A stretch of DNA of 38,085 nt from Pseudomonas fluorescens (GCF_902497625.1 NZ_CABVGX010000055.1:1-38085), one strand, 5' to 3'; counted from the first letter of the stretch, positions 14,694 to 24,456 are shown. Notes: generated from the sequence alone by a model not told the origin. Made by a program: numbers and translations.

Positions 14694-15025
14694 GACCCGT
14701 GGTGACATCGTCGCAGTTACTTGCATGAAGGTCCCCGCGCATAAAAAAGTTTACGCAAATCCGGTTCTCGATTCTGCGCAGGACACCATCAATGGGGTCA
14801 ACCCTGGTCAGGGTTTTCTGCTGGCCTTTGCGTCAGCGTTGTGAGATCAGTGTCGGACACTTTGAAGTGTGCCGTGGCGGGCATGCATACTTTGTTGAGG
14901 TTTTTTAGCTTGCGGGATACGAGTGCGGTAACTATTTACCCCAGGCAAAAAAACCCGCGCAAGCACGGGTTTTCCAGAAGCGAAGGCGGCACGAGCGGTA
15001 GCGGGCTACTGCCTGTGGATCAGGT
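14694..15025. other. Intergenic gap with two convergent terminator-like hairpins
   Basis: No gene is supported here. AACCCT-GGTC-AGGGTTTT (14800-14817) may be a weak terminator for the MocR-type gene. A strong terminator for the leftward polyamine-binding gene lies at 14947-14973. I see nothing else convincing. Confidence 0.4.
14947..14973 (-). terminator. Rho-independent terminator of the aphA operon
   Basis: AAAACCCG (14950-14957) and CGGGTTTT (14966-14973) are perfect arms. Read leftwards, the hairpin ends in a run of seven T (complement of the A-run 14947-14953). It lies 53 bp after the polyamine-binding gene. Confidence 0.82.
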
Positions 15026-16126
15026 TCACGTGCCGGATTTGATTTTGGTCCAGGCCCGGGTGCGTGCTCGCTCAGCATCGCGCGGCAACGGCTGCAAGGT
15101 GTACAGCGAGCCCATCGCCGCCTCGGTGGGGTACAGATTCGGATTGTTGCGAATTGCGGGGTCGACCAGTTCAGTGGCGTCTTTGTTCGGGTTCGGGTAG
15201 CCGACAAAGTCGCTGACAGGCGCAATCACCTGCGGTTGCAGCAGGTAGTTGATGAAGGTGTAAGCGTCTTGCGGGTTCTTCGCGCCTTTCGGGATGGCGA
15301 GCATGTCGAACCAGATCGGCGCGCCTTCTTTCGGCAAGCGCATGTCCACGGTCACGCCGTTTTTGGCTTCCTTGGCGCGGTTCGCGGCCTGGGAAAAACT
15401 GCCCGAATAACCGACGGCAACGCAGATGTCGCCGTTGGCAATGTCAGCCATGTATTTGGAGGAGTGGAAGTAGGTGACGTAGGGCCGAATTTTCATCAGC
15501 AATGCTTCCGCCTTTTCGTAATCCGCAGGCTTCTTGCTGTTAGGGTCGAGGCCGAGATGCGCCAGGGCCAGCGGCAGGATTTCCGAGGGCGAATCGAGCA
15601 GGGCGACTCCGCATTGCTTGAGCTTGCTAAGGTTTTCTTCCTTGAAGATCAGGTCCCAGCTGTCCACCGGCGCATTGTCGCCGAGCGCGGCTTTGATCTT
15701 GTCCGGGTTGAAGCCGATCAGGATGGTGCCGTACATGTACGGCACGGCAAATTTATTGCCCGGATCGTTGGCCTCGATCAGCTTCATCAGCTTCGGATCG
15801 AGGTGGTTCCAGTTCGGCAACTTGCTGCGATCAAGCGGCTGGAATACTCCAGCCTCGATCTGCTTGGCAAGAAACACGTTGGACGGCACCACCACGTCGT
15901 AGCCGGAGTTGCCGGTCAGCAGCTTGGCTTCCAGCGCTTCGTTGGTGTCGAAGATATCGTAGATCAGTTTGGTCTGGGTGTTCTGCGCCTTGAAGTCTTC
16001 CAGCGCTTTGGGCGTGATGTAGTCGAACCAGTTGTAGACGCGCAACGTTCGCTCTTCAGCTTGTGCCGCACCACTGAGCACCGCAGCGCAGAGCGCGGGC
16101 GCGATAAAACGCTTGAGTCTGTTCAT
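15026..16126 (-). CDS. Periplasmic polyamine-binding protein (PotF/SpuD-like)
   Basis: A 366-residue solute-binding protein of the spermidine/putrescine ABC transporter family. A signal peptide of about 23 residues (APALCAAVLSGAAQA) is followed by the family pattern RTLRVYNWFDYITPKALEDF. Other hallmarks are GYDVVVPSNVFLAKQI, VPYMYGTILIGFNPDKI, VAVGYSGSFSQAANRAKE and GAPIWFDMLAIPKGA. It starts 11 bp after the acetylpolyamine amidohydrolase gene, with AGGAAGAGAAGA before the ATG, so the two are co-transcribed (PA1409-PA1410 type). No ABC permease or ATPase gene is nearby, so it must use a transporter encoded elsewhere. Substrate may be an acetylated polyamine, inferred from the neighbour. Confidence 0.88.
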   Translation of the reverse strand: MNRLKRFIAPALCAAVLSGAAQAEERTLRVYNWFDYITPKALEDFKAQNTQTKLIYDIFDTNEALEAKLLTGNSGYDVVVPSNVFLAKQIEAGVFQPLDRSKLPNWNHLDPKLMKLIEANDPGNKFAVPYMYGTILIGFNPDKIKAALGDNAPVDSWDLIFKEENLSKLKQCGVALLDSPSEILPLALAHLGLDPNSKKPADYEKAEALLMKIRPYVTYFHSSKYMADIANGDICVAVGYSGSFSQAANRAKEAKNGVTVDMRLPKEGAPIWFDMLAIPKGAKNPQDAYTFINYLLQPQVIAPVSDFVGYPNPNKDATELVDPAIRNNPNLYPTEAAMGSLYTLQPLPRDAERARTRAWTKIKSGT

Positions 16127-16137
16127 TCTTCTCTTCC

Positions 16138-17169
16138 TCAGTGGGCGCTTTCAAAACCTTCGAGAACGTTCACGGCATTGATGCCAATTTCTTCCACAGC
16201 GTAGCCGCCTTCCATCACGAACAGGGTCGGTTTGCCAAGCTTCGCGATGCGTGCGCCCATGGCCAGGTAATCGGGGCTGTCGAGCTTGAATTGCGAGATC
16301 GGGTCGTCCTTGAACGTATCAACACCCAAGGACACGACGACGATGTCTGCAGCGTATTTCTCGATTTCCTCGCAGGCTTGATCGAGCGCGGCGCTCCACG
16401 TGTCCCAACCGGAGCCGGCGGGCAACGGGTAGTTGAAGTTGCAGCCTTCACCCGACCCTTCGCCGAGCTCGTCCTCGTAGCCGAGGAAGAACGGAAACTC
16501 GGCTTCCGGATGGCCATGAATCGAGGTGAACAGCACGTCGCTGCGTTCGTAGAAAATCGATTGCGTGCCGTTGCCGTGATGGTAATCGACATCAAGGATC
16601 GCGACTTTTTTATGGCCTTGATCGAGGAAGGCCTGCGCGGCGATGGCGGCGTTATTGAGGTAGCAATAACCGCCCATCAAATCGCTGGCGGCGTGGTGCC
16701 CCGGTGGACGGCACAACGCGAAGGCGCTGCGAGCGCCACGCTGGATTTCAGCCTGAGCAGTCAGCGCAACTTGCGCTGCACTGTAGGCGGCTTGCCAGGT
16801 GCCAGCAGTGATCGGTGCACCGCCGTCGAAGCTGTAATAACCGAGTTGGCCGTGCAGGCTGGTCGGCATGATCCGCCGCAGCGTGCGCGCCGGCCAAGTG
16901 TAGGGCAATAAATCGCCGTCTGTGTTGAACTCGGTCCAGCGCGCCCAGGCGCCTTTGAAGAAGTCGAGGTACTCGCGGCTGTGAATGCGCGCGATGGGGT
17001 CCAGGCCGAAATCCGTGGGTGCCTGCACGGGGCCTAGGTTCTGGGTTTGTACGCGTTGCAATACATGATCGGCACGCGACGGCATTTCGAAGCAGGGCAT
17101 CAGTTGCCCATCCATCAGTTCACAGCGGCCATGGTGCAGGTGGTGATCGTCCGAGTAGATCGTCAGCAT
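16138..17169 (-). CDS. aphA: Acetylpolyamine amidohydrolase (class II HDAC-like)
   Basis: A 343-residue zinc hydrolase that removes acetyl groups from acetylated polyamines such as acetylputrescine. I start at MLTIYSDDHHLHHGR; the longer frame upstream adds 56 residues without family character. The histone-deacetylase fold is complete, with the catalytic pair H158-H159 (RPPGHHA), zinc ligands D195 and H197 (DVDYHHGNG) and D284 (LGVDTFKDDP), and Y323 (GGYAVEEIG). These positions agree with what I recall of the Mycoplana ramosa enzyme. It shares an operon with the polyamine-binding protein and lies downstream of an AraC-type gene on the same strand. Cytoplasmic, with no signal peptide. Confidence 0.92.
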   Translation of the reverse strand: MLTIYSDDHHLHHGRCELMDGQLMPCFEMPSRADHVLQRVQTQNLGPVQAPTDFGLDPIARIHSREYLDFFKGAWARWTEFNTDGDLLPYTWPARTLRRIMPTSLHGQLGYYSFDGGAPITAGTWQAAYSAAQVALTAQAEIQRGARSAFALCRPPGHHAASDLMGGYCYLNNAAIAAQAFLDQGHKKVAILDVDYHHGNGTQSIFYERSDVLFTSIHGHPEAEFPFFLGYEDELGEGSGEGCNFNYPLPAGSGWDTWSAALDQACEEIEKYAADIVVVSLGVDTFKDDPISQFKLDSPDYLAMGARIAKLGKPTLFVMEGGYAVEEIGINAVNVLEGFESAH

Positions 17170-17342
17170 TTTCTTGTTCTCCACAGGCTGATTCGGTTGA
17201 ACACAGTCTTGCGGCGCACGGCTTCGAAGAGAACGGCAGGAAAGGCCAAAAGGGGATCGATATGGCCAAAACGTCTGACCGAAATTCGCCCCTTTGTAGC
17301 GCATTAGTGCCCCGGTCCGGCGCGTGGATGCACTCATGTGGA

Positions 17343-17387
17343 GGATAACCTTGTGGCGAGGGGAGTCCCTTAGACACAGGGTTATCC
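17343..17387. repeat. Single REP-like element between the AraC and aphA genes
   Basis: TTGTGGCGAGGGGAGTCCC (17351-17369) is one unpaired REP of the type seen at 1446. It is framed by an 8-bp inverted repeat, GGATAACC (17343-17350) and GGTTATCC (17380-17387), that overlaps the end of the AraC gene. Confidence 0.55.
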
Positions 17388-18380
17388 GTGCGGCCGGAAC
17401 TGACTTGGCGCCACGCCACTCCAGCGCACAAACGCATGGCGGAAACTTGCGGTCTCGCTGAAGCCCAGCGCCTCGGCAATTTGATAGATCGGCATCTGCT
17501 CTTCGCAGAGCATCTGTTTGGCGTGCTCGAACCTGAGCTCATCGAGCAGCTCCTGATAACTGCACCCCAGTTCCTTGAGGTGCCGCCTCAGGGTGCGCGC
17601 CGAGCAGTTCATCTGTTCGGCCAAGCCTTCGAGGCCGGGTGCGGCATTCAGCTGTGCACTGAGCAGCTGGCGGATTCGCCCGAGCCACAGCTGGCGGCCG
17701 GTGAATTCAGTGTTCTGTTTGCGGCAGCGCTCGGCCATGGCCTGGTGGGTGATGGCATCGGCGAGCGGCAGGGGCTGATCAAGCCACTGTCTGTCGAAAG
17801 CAAAGGCATTGTCCGGCGCGCCGAAGTGCAGTGGGCAATTAAAGTGCTCGCTGTAGCTCGCTTGATAATCGGGCGCGGTGTGTTCGAAGCGCGTACTCAC
17901 CAGCGGCAACGATTGCCCGAGCAGGTCGTCGCAGATGACTTTCAGCGACACCAGACAGAACTCTGCGTTGAACACGGCCAGTGCCGGGTTTTCTCGATAG
18001 TCTGCGGCGACAAACCATACGCGCTCGCCCTCGTCCTCGAGGCTCAGTTCAAAAAGTGTTCCCAACAGGGCCGGATAACGCATCGCCAACCGCAAAGCGT
18101 CACCGAAGGTGGCACTGGTCAGCAGCGCATAGCCAAGCATGCCGTAAGAGGAAACGTGCATGCGCCGACCCAGTTCCAGGCCGATATCACGTTTCAGCGC
18201 AACGGCGTTGGCACAGACCTGCATCTCCTGATTGGTGGTGATGCGCGTGTCGGCACGCTGTAAATCCGCCGGGCTGATGCCGCTGCCAGCGAGCAGTGCT
18301 TCGCCGGACAGGCCTTCGGCCTTGAAGGTGTTGAGCACCAGAGACACGGCGTTGAGGGTAGTGAGGTGGGAATGGAGCAT
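17382..18380 (-). CDS. AraC-family regulator with Arabinose_bd-type (OruR-like) N-terminus
   Basis: A 332-residue regulator. The N-terminal effector region (about 15-190) has the OruR/ArgR-like pattern ITTNQEMQVCANAVALKRD, LGRRMHVSSYGMLGYALL and HFNCPLHFGAPDNAFAFD. The C-terminal AraC DNA-binding domain (about 230-330) has two helix-turn-helix units (LAEQMNCSARTLRRHLKELG and IAEALGFSETASFRHAFVRW). I prefer the ATG at 18380 (MLHSHLTTLN); a GTG 15 bases upstream is possible but lies inside an inverted repeat. The gene is 212 bp upstream of aphA on the same strand. Related regulators sense amino acids or polyamine precursors, so control of the aphA operon is plausible but inferred. Confidence 0.88.
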   Translation of the reverse strand: MLHSHLTTLNAVSLVLNTFKAEGLSGEALLAGSGISPADLQRADTRITTNQEMQVCANAVALKRDIGLELGRRMHVSSYGMLGYALLTSATFGDALRLAMRYPALLGTLFELSLEDEGERVWFVAADYRENPALAVFNAEFCLVSLKVICDDLLGQSLPLVSTRFEHTAPDYQASYSEHFNCPLHFGAPDNAFAFDRQWLDQPLPLADAITHQAMAERCRKQNTEFTGRQLWLGRIRQLLSAQLNAAPGLEGLAEQMNCSARTLRRHLKELGCSYQELLDELRFEHAKQMLCEEQMPIYQIAEALGFSETASFRHAFVRWSGVAPSQFRPHG

Positions 18381-18385
18381 GGGCT

Positions 18386-18409
18386 GTTCCAGCACTGGGA
18401 TGCTGGAAC
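18386..18409. promoter_or_regulatory. Perfect palindrome at the AraC gene start
   Basis: GTTCCAGCA-N6-TGCTGGAAC is a perfect 9-6-9 inverted repeat ending 5 bp before the chosen start codon. In RNA it would hide the GGAAC segment expected to act as ribosome site; in DNA it could be an operator. Confidence 0.5.
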
Positions 18410-18440
18410 GGCAGCAAGTTATGTGCCCGACGCAGATCCT

Positions 18441-18530
18441 TGTGGGAGCGAGCCTGCTCGCGATAGCGTCGTCTCAGCCACCATTCATGTTGAATGGTCG
18501 ACTACTGTCGCGAGCAGGCTCGCTCCCACA
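18441..18530. repeat. REPIN, TGTGGGAGCGAGCC type
   Basis: Two inverted REP arms (TGTGGGAGCGAGCCTGCTCG and its complement) flank a 40-50-bp spacer that includes CCATTCA/TGAATGG. Same family as the elements at 19637, 21414, 24163, 27052 and 30228. Confidence 0.9.
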
Positions 18531-18546
18531 GGGTAGGTGGTGTGTT

Positions 18547-18598
18547 GATCGTTTCCACGTCGAACCGTCTGCGTGGGAATGCTTCTGGGGACGATCAG
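18547..18598. repeat. Nested inverted repeat downstream of the asparaginase gene
   Basis: GATCGT ... ACGATC encloses TTTCCACG ... CGTGGGAA. It lies just after the leftward asparaginase gene and may help end its transcript. No T tract is seen. Confidence 0.4.
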
Positions 18599-18604
18599 TT
18601 GAAG

Positions 18605-19609
18605 TCAGCTCAATTCACCGCAAAGGTCGAGCTCGACCAGGCGTCGCACTTCGGCGATCTCAAGCCCCGCACCGAGCAACCCATGCAACTTGCCGAATGC
18701 CGCTTCACGGGTCATCCCGCCACCCGACAGCACGCCGGCACCGCGCAGGCGACTACCGGCCTCGTAGACATCCAGCTCAACGCCACCTTCATGGCATTGC
18801 GTAACGGCAATAACCACCACGCCGTTATCGCGTGCCCGCGCGAGAGCGGCGAGAAACTCCGGATTGTCGCTTGGCCCGGTACCGCTGCCGTAGCACTCCA
18901 GCACCAAACCCTGAATGTCGCTGTTGAGCACAGCATCAAGCAGTTGCGCGCCGATGCCTGGAAACAGCGGTAGCACCGCGACTTTGGCCAATTGCCCAGG
19001 CTGGTTGTAATGGAGTTGCGTCGGCAGGGTAGACGCTTTAACACCGCCGCCTTGACGCTCCAACCGCTTGAAGGGATGACGGCCGAAACTGCGCACCTTT
19101 GCGCAGCGGGTCGGATCGAGTAGTTCACCGTGAAAGTACAGATGAACGCCCGGTGCCACGCCCTGACCCAGAGCGACCAGCGCCCCACCGAGATTTTCCC
19201 AGGCGTCGCTGTCAGCCACGCCGGCCGGCAACATGGAACCGGTGAACACCACGCGGGCGTGCAGGCCGAGCAATTTAAAGCTCATGGCCGCCGCGCTGTA
19301 GGCGAGTGTGTCGGTGCCATGCAGGATCAGCACGCTGTCGCAGCCTTGTTCATCCACTGCGTCGACCACCGCTACACGCAGCTGCTGCCAATACGCCGGG
19401 CTCATGTTGGCGCTGTCGATCAGCGGCGACATCTCGCGAAAGCGCCACTGCGGCACCACCAACTCAGGCTGGCTGTGCAAATACTCGCGCATCCGCGCTT
19501 CGAAACCGGACGCCGGCACCAGGCCGTTGGCGCTGGCTTGCATGCCGATGGTGCCACCGGTGTAAAGCACCATGACGTGTTGGGCGGCTGGGTAGGTCGA
19601 GGAATTCAT
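18605..19609 (-). CDS. ansA: L-asparaginase, cytoplasmic type I-like
   Basis: A 334-residue asparaginase that hydrolyses L-asparagine to aspartate and ammonia. The two signatures are present: YTGGTIGM with the nucleophilic T20, and HGTDTLAY with the T99-D100 pair. GGAG lies 8 bases before the ATG. No signal peptide is seen, which favours the cytoplasmic AnsA type over periplasmic AnsB/glutaminase-asparaginase, although the sequence alone cannot exclude glutaminase activity. Reading leftwards the gene order is aspartase, AGCS symporter, asparaginase, so the product aspartate can go straight to AspA. REPINs flank the gene on both sides. Confidence 0.9.
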   Translation of the reverse strand: MNSSTYPAAQHVMVLYTGGTIGMQASANGLVPASGFEARMREYLHSQPELVVPQWRFREMSPLIDSANMSPAYWQQLRVAVVDAVDEQGCDSVLILHGTDTLAYSAAAMSFKLLGLHARVVFTGSMLPAGVADSDAWENLGGALVALGQGVAPGVHLYFHGELLDPTRCAKVRSFGRHPFKRLERQGGGVKASTLPTQLHYNQPGQLAKVAVLPLFPGIGAQLLDAVLNSDIQGLVLECYGSGTGPSDNPEFLAALARARDNGVVVIAVTQCHEGGVELDVYEAGSRLRGAGVLSGGGMTREAAFGKLHGLLGAGLEIAEVRRLVELDLCGELS

Positions 19610-19636
19610 GGAGGTGCTCCGAGAACGATGAGTTCC

Positions 19637-19726
19637 TGTGGGAGCGGGCTTGCTCGCGAAAGCGTTGTATCAGTCGACATCAATGTTGAATGAAAGACCG
19701 CATTCGCGAGCAAGCCCGCTCCCACA
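19637..19726. repeat. REPIN, TGTGGGAGCGGGCT type
   Basis: Paired inverted REP arms (TGTGGGAGCGGGCTTGCTCG and complement) between the symporter and the asparaginase gene. Confidence 0.9.
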
Positions 19727-19749
19727 GGGATTTTGCGCACTTTAACCGA

Positions 19750-21201
19750 TCAGCGTTGCGCTGCGGGTACGCCTTGTGACTCGACTTCAGCCTGGACTGC
19801 AACCGCGGGCGGGTTGGCCGGCCAGGCTTTCAGGTCCAGGTCCAGATCCGGGAACTTGCTCGAATCGAACACCGGCGTCTTGATGCCTGCGGCGCGCTGG
19901 TCGTCGTAGTCGCGCAGGACGCGCATGGCGATCTTGAAGAGCAGGAACAACGCGATCAGGTTCACGAACGCCAACAAGGTCATGGTGATGTCGGCAAAGG
20001 CGAACACGGTGCCGAGGTTTTCGATGGCGCCCCAATAGATCAGCACCAGTACCAGAGCGCGATAAGCCATCAGCGCCGTGCGGTTCTCACCGATCAGGAA
20101 GCGCAGGTTGCTCTCACCCAGGTAGTAGTTGTAGAGGATCGAGGTAAAAACGAACAACGACAGCGCCACGGAGATGAAACTGCGGCCCCAGTCGCCGACC
20201 ACGGCAGCCAGCGAGTTCTGCGTCAGGGCAATACCGTCGCCTTCGAAGCCTGGGGTGTAAAAACCCGAGAGCAGAATCAGCAAGGCTGTGCAGGTGCAGA
20301 TCACGAACGTATCGAGGAACACGCTGAACGCCTGAACCACACCTTGCGCCACAGGGTGCTCAACCGACGCCACCGCAGCCACGTTCGGCGCGCTGCCCAA
20401 GCCCGCTTCGTTGGCGAACACGCCGCGTTTCACGCCCATGATGATCGCGCTGCCGATCAAGCCGCCGAACGCCTGATCCAGTCCAAAGGCGCTTCTGACG
20501 ATGGTCATCAGCATTGCCGGTACCTGATCGAATTGCAGCACGATCACGTAAATGGTCACGCCGATATACACCAGGGTTTTCACCGGTACCAGCAGGTCTG
20601 CGACCTTGGCGATACGCTTGATCCCACCGAAGAAGACCAGACCCAGCAACACGGCCAGTGCCGCGCCGGTGTAGGTCGGGTCGAGTTTGAAAGCATCCTG
20701 CAGCGAGTGAGTCACCGCGTGGGATTGCAGACCGTTGAAGGCAAACCCGAAGGTCACCAGCAGCAGAAACGCCATGACCATGCCCAGCCAGCGTTTTTGC
20801 AAACCATGCTGAATGTAATAGGAAGGACCGCCGCGATAACTGCCGTCGCTATCGCAGCGCTTGTAGAGCTGGCCGAGCGAACATTCAAAGAAGCTGCTGG
20901 CCATGCCGACCAGCGCGGTCACCCACATCCAGAACACCGCCCCGGGGCCGCCCATGGTGACGGCGATGCCGACGCCGGCGATGTTACCTGCGCCAACGCG
21001 ACCGGCGAGGCTGAGCATCAGCGCTTGAAACGAACTGAGCTGACCGGCGCTGCTTTTGAGGCTGTCGCGGAACACCGCGAACATGTGGAAAAAGTGGCGC
21101 AGTTGTACGAAACGCGAGCGGATCGTGAAGTAGCCACCGAGCCCGACAATGAGCACGATCAGTACTTTCTCTGAGAGGAAGCCGTTGATGACTTCGAGCA
21201 T
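19750..21201 (-). CDS. AGCS-family sodium:amino-acid symporter
   Basis: A 483-residue inner-membrane symporter of the alanine/glycine:cation symporter family, with about 10-11 hydrophobic segments. Family signatures are GRVGAGNIAGVGIAVTMGGPGAVFWMW (about 68-94), SYRGGPSYYIQ, GVKRGVFANEAGLGSAPNVAA and SILYNYYLGESNLRFL. AGGA precedes the ATG by 8 bases. Known members move alanine or glycine with sodium. Its place between aspA and an asparaginase gene suggests asparagine or aspartate as substrate, which is inference. The C-terminal 40 residues form a hydrophilic tail. REPINs flank it on both sides. Confidence 0.92.
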   Translation of the reverse strand: MLEVINGFLSEKVLIVLIVGLGGYFTIRSRFVQLRHFFHMFAVFRDSLKSSAGQLSSFQALMLSLAGRVGAGNIAGVGIAVTMGGPGAVFWMWVTALVGMASSFFECSLGQLYKRCDSDGSYRGGPSYYIQHGLQKRWLGMVMAFLLLVTFGFAFNGLQSHAVTHSLQDAFKLDPTYTGAALAVLLGLVFFGGIKRIAKVADLLVPVKTLVYIGVTIYVIVLQFDQVPAMLMTIVRSAFGLDQAFGGLIGSAIIMGVKRGVFANEAGLGSAPNVAAVASVEHPVAQGVVQAFSVFLDTFVICTCTALLILLSGFYTPGFEGDGIALTQNSLAAVVGDWGRSFISVALSLFVFTSILYNYYLGESNLRFLIGENRTALMAYRALVLVLIYWGAIENLGTVFAFADITMTLLAFVNLIALFLLFKIAMRVLRDYDDQRAAGIKTPVFDSSKFPDLDLDLKAWPANPPAVAVQAEVESQGVPAAQR

Positions 21202-21413
21202 GGAGTATTCCTCGCTGTTTTTTATGTAAGCAAAAGCTGGACAGGCAGAAACATCGTGTTACACCGGTTTGCGCACGGCAAAACAGGTGGGGCAGAGGTT
21301 TCGTCCCGGTTGCAAATCGCGGGTTTGTTATGAGTTCGGGTATCGCATGGGTTAAAGCCTCGTTACCGACGACCGCTCATGCGAAGAGGGGCGGCACTAT
21401 ACCGATGCTTTTC

Positions 21414-21502
21414 TGTGGGAGCGAGCCTGCTCGCGATAGCGGTGTGTCAGTCGCCAGCAATGTTGAATGGACAACCGCGATCGCGAGCAGGCTCACTCCT
21501 AC
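21414..21502. repeat. REPIN with one decayed arm
   Basis: Left arm TGTGGGAGCGAGCCTGCTCG is intact. The right arm reads GCGAGCAGGCTCACTCCTAC, with at least two changes from the complement, so this copy is drifting. Confidence 0.85.
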
Positions 21503-21523
21503 CGGCTTGGCGGTGCTGCGGAT

Positions 21524-21558
21524 AAAAAAAAGGGCCTGGGGAATAAATCCCCAAGCCC
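21524..21558 (-). terminator. Rho-independent terminator of aspA
   Basis: Read leftwards, GGGCTTGGGGA pairs with TCCCCAGGCCC and is followed by eight T (complement of A-run 21524-21531). It lies 64 bp after aspA and separates it from the symporter gene. Confidence 0.85.
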
Positions 21559-21621
21559 TCAAAAGGTGAGAGGTGTCTAGTCCCTCGACCTGGTGAGCGC
21601 TGCTACAGGTAACGCGTCGGT

Positions 21622-23046
<1,425 letters not shown>

Positions 23047-23142
23047 GATAGAAATCATCTCGATAGGAACCCGGCCTGTGCCGGAACACTGCAAATGCTA
23101 GGCTTGTGGAGAATTTTGGGCCAATGCTATTAAACACTGGCC

Positions 23143-23159
23143 TATGCATATTCGGCATA
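23143..23159. promoter_or_regulatory. LysR-type T-N11-A site between aspA and its divergent regulator
   Basis: TATGC-N7-GCATA is a perfect inverted repeat containing the T-N11-A core (23145-23157) typical of LysR-family sites. It lies 97 bp from aspA and 68 bp from the regulator start. Confidence 0.55.
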
Positions 23160-23226
23160 ATGTCGATGTGACGTCGTATTCGTGACGAGCGTGTGACCTA
23201 AATTGGTGCGTGTCCGGGAGGGCGTG

Positions 23227-24144
23227 ATGAATCTGGAAAGTAAATGGCTTGAGGACTTCAGCGCCTTGGCTGCCACCCGCAGCTTCTCCCAAGCTGCCGA
23301 GCGCCGATTCGTGACTCAGCCGGCGTTCAGTCGGCGAATTCGCAGCCTCGAAGCGGCGCTGGGGCTGCAACTGGTCAACCGTTCACGCACGCCGATCGAG
23401 CTGACAGCGGCGGGTCAGCTGTTTCTGGTCACAGCACGCACCGTGGTCGAGCAGCTTGGGGAAGTGCTGCGCCATCTGCATCACCTGGAAGGCGGGCAAG
23501 GCGAGGTGATGCAAGTCGCTGCCGCTCACTCCCTGGCGTTGGGTTTCTTTCCGCGCTGGATTGCCCAGTTGCGCAATGAAGGCTTGAACATCGCCACGCG
23601 TCTGGTGGCGACCAACGTCGGCGACGCTGTGCACGCGCTGCGAGAGGGTGGTTGCGATTTGATGCTGGCGTTTTACGACCCGGACGCGGCGATGCAGATG
23701 GACCCGGAAATCTTTCCGTCGCTGCACCTCGGGCAGACCGAAATGCTGCCGGTCTGCGCTGCGCACGCGAACGGCAAACCGCTGTTCGATCTGGAAGGCG
23801 ATGGCAGCGTGCCGTTGCTCGCGTATAGCGCCGGGGCTTTTCTCGGGCGCTCGGTAAACCTGTTACTGCGTCAGCGAGCGCTGCGCTTCACCACCATTTA
23901 CGAAACCGCCATGGCCGACAGCCTGAAGAGCATGGCGCTGGAAGGGCTGGGGATTGCCTGGGTGCCGCAACTGAGCGTCCGTGCGGAACTGGCTCGCGGT
24001 GAGCTGGTGGTCTGCGGCGGCCCGCAATGGCACGTGCCACTGGAGATTCGCTTGTATCGCTGCGCGCTGGTGCGCAAAGCGAACGTGCGGTTGTTGTGGC
24101 GCAAGCTCGAAGGCGGAGCGGCCCAAGGTACAACCGGTTCCTGA
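23227..24144 (+). CDS. LysR-type regulator, probable controller of aspA
   Basis: A 305-residue LysR-type protein with an unusual N-terminus for the family, MNLESKWLEDFSALAATRSFSQAAERRFVTQPAFSRRIRSLE, of the HypT/YjiE-like branch (HTH about 5-62) and an inducer-binding domain (about 90-290; MADSLKSMALEGLGIAWVPQLSV). GGGAGG lies just before the ATG at 23227; an in-frame ATG 24 bases upstream has no such site. It is divergent from aspA, the classical LysR layout, so asparagine or aspartate metabolism is its probable target. The HypT-like resemblance, if real, would point to oxidant sensing instead; I cannot decide between the two. A REPIN follows. Confidence 0.85.
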   Translation: MNLESKWLEDFSALAATRSFSQAAERRFVTQPAFSRRIRSLEAALGLQLVNRSRTPIELTAAGQLFLVTARTVVEQLGEVLRHLHHLEGGQGEVMQVAAAHSLALGFFPRWIAQLRNEGLNIATRLVATNVGDAVHALREGGCDLMLAFYDPDAAMQMDPEIFPSLHLGQTEMLPVCAAHANGKPLFDLEGDGSVPLLAYSAGAFLGRSVNLLLRQRALRFTTIYETAMADSLKSMALEGLGIAWVPQLSVRAELARGELVVCGGPQWHVPLEIRLYRCALVRKANVRLLWRKLEGGAAQGTTGS

Positions 24145-24162
24145 GACCGCTGAAGATCAAAA

Positions 24163-24252
24163 TGTGGGAGCGAGCCTGCTCGCGAAAGCGGTGTGTCAGG
24201 CAACATCGAGGTCGGCTGATGCGCCGCCTTCGCGAGCAGGCTCGCTCCCACA
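24163..24252. repeat. REPIN, TGTGGGAGCGAGCC type
   Basis: Two well-conserved inverted arms after the LysR gene, same family as 18441. Confidence 0.9.
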
Positions 24253-24272
24253 GGGGAATTGTAATGTATTTG

Positions 24273-24290
24273 ATTGACCTTCCAGTCAAT
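24273..24290. promoter_or_regulatory. ATTGAC-N6-GTCAAT palindrome
   Basis: A perfect 6-6-6 inverted repeat between the REPIN and the purE promoter region. Half-sites of this shape are typical of TetR-type operators, but no TetR gene is in the window. Confidence 0.4.
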
Positions 24291-24356
24291 AAAACCGGGC
24301 TTTTGCGCCGTATGACAGATGGTCGCCATGGGGGCTGTTTATCTGCTTCATTGCGG

Positions 24357-24456
24357 TATACTGCGCGGCCTTCGGCCGGCTCGACTGGCCAGAATTCGTA
24401 CAACAAGCCACGCTCTTTTGCGTGGCTTGTTGTTTTTTGACGCGCCTGCGGGCGCC
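24357..24456 (+). promoter_or_regulatory. purE leader with intrinsic terminator (candidate attenuator or sRNA)
   Basis: A good -10 element, TATACT, lies at 24357-24362. It is followed by a small hairpin (CGGCC-TTC-GGCCG, 24366-24378) and then a strong terminator: 14-bp arms ACAACAAGCCACGC (24400-24413) and GCGTGGCTTGTTGT (24420-24433) plus six T. A third hairpin, GCGCC-TGCGG-GCGCC (24442-24456), sits right before the purE ribosome site. The terminator lies inside the purE 5' region, so it either attenuates purEK or ends a short RNA of about 70 nt. Confidence 0.65.
24400..24438 (+). terminator. Strong terminator upstream of purE
   Basis: Perfect 14-bp stem, six-base loop TCTTTT and a T tract (24433-24438), ending 38 bp before the purE start. 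Confidence 0.88.

Larger units (their letters stand above)
21202..21621. other. Gap between aspA and the symporter gene: promoter space, REPIN, terminator
   Basis: Bases 21202-21413 hold the presumed symporter promoter on the minus strand; I find no clear -35/-10 pair. A REPIN (21414-21502) and the aspA terminator (21524-21558) fill the rest. No gene is supported. Confidence 0.5.
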
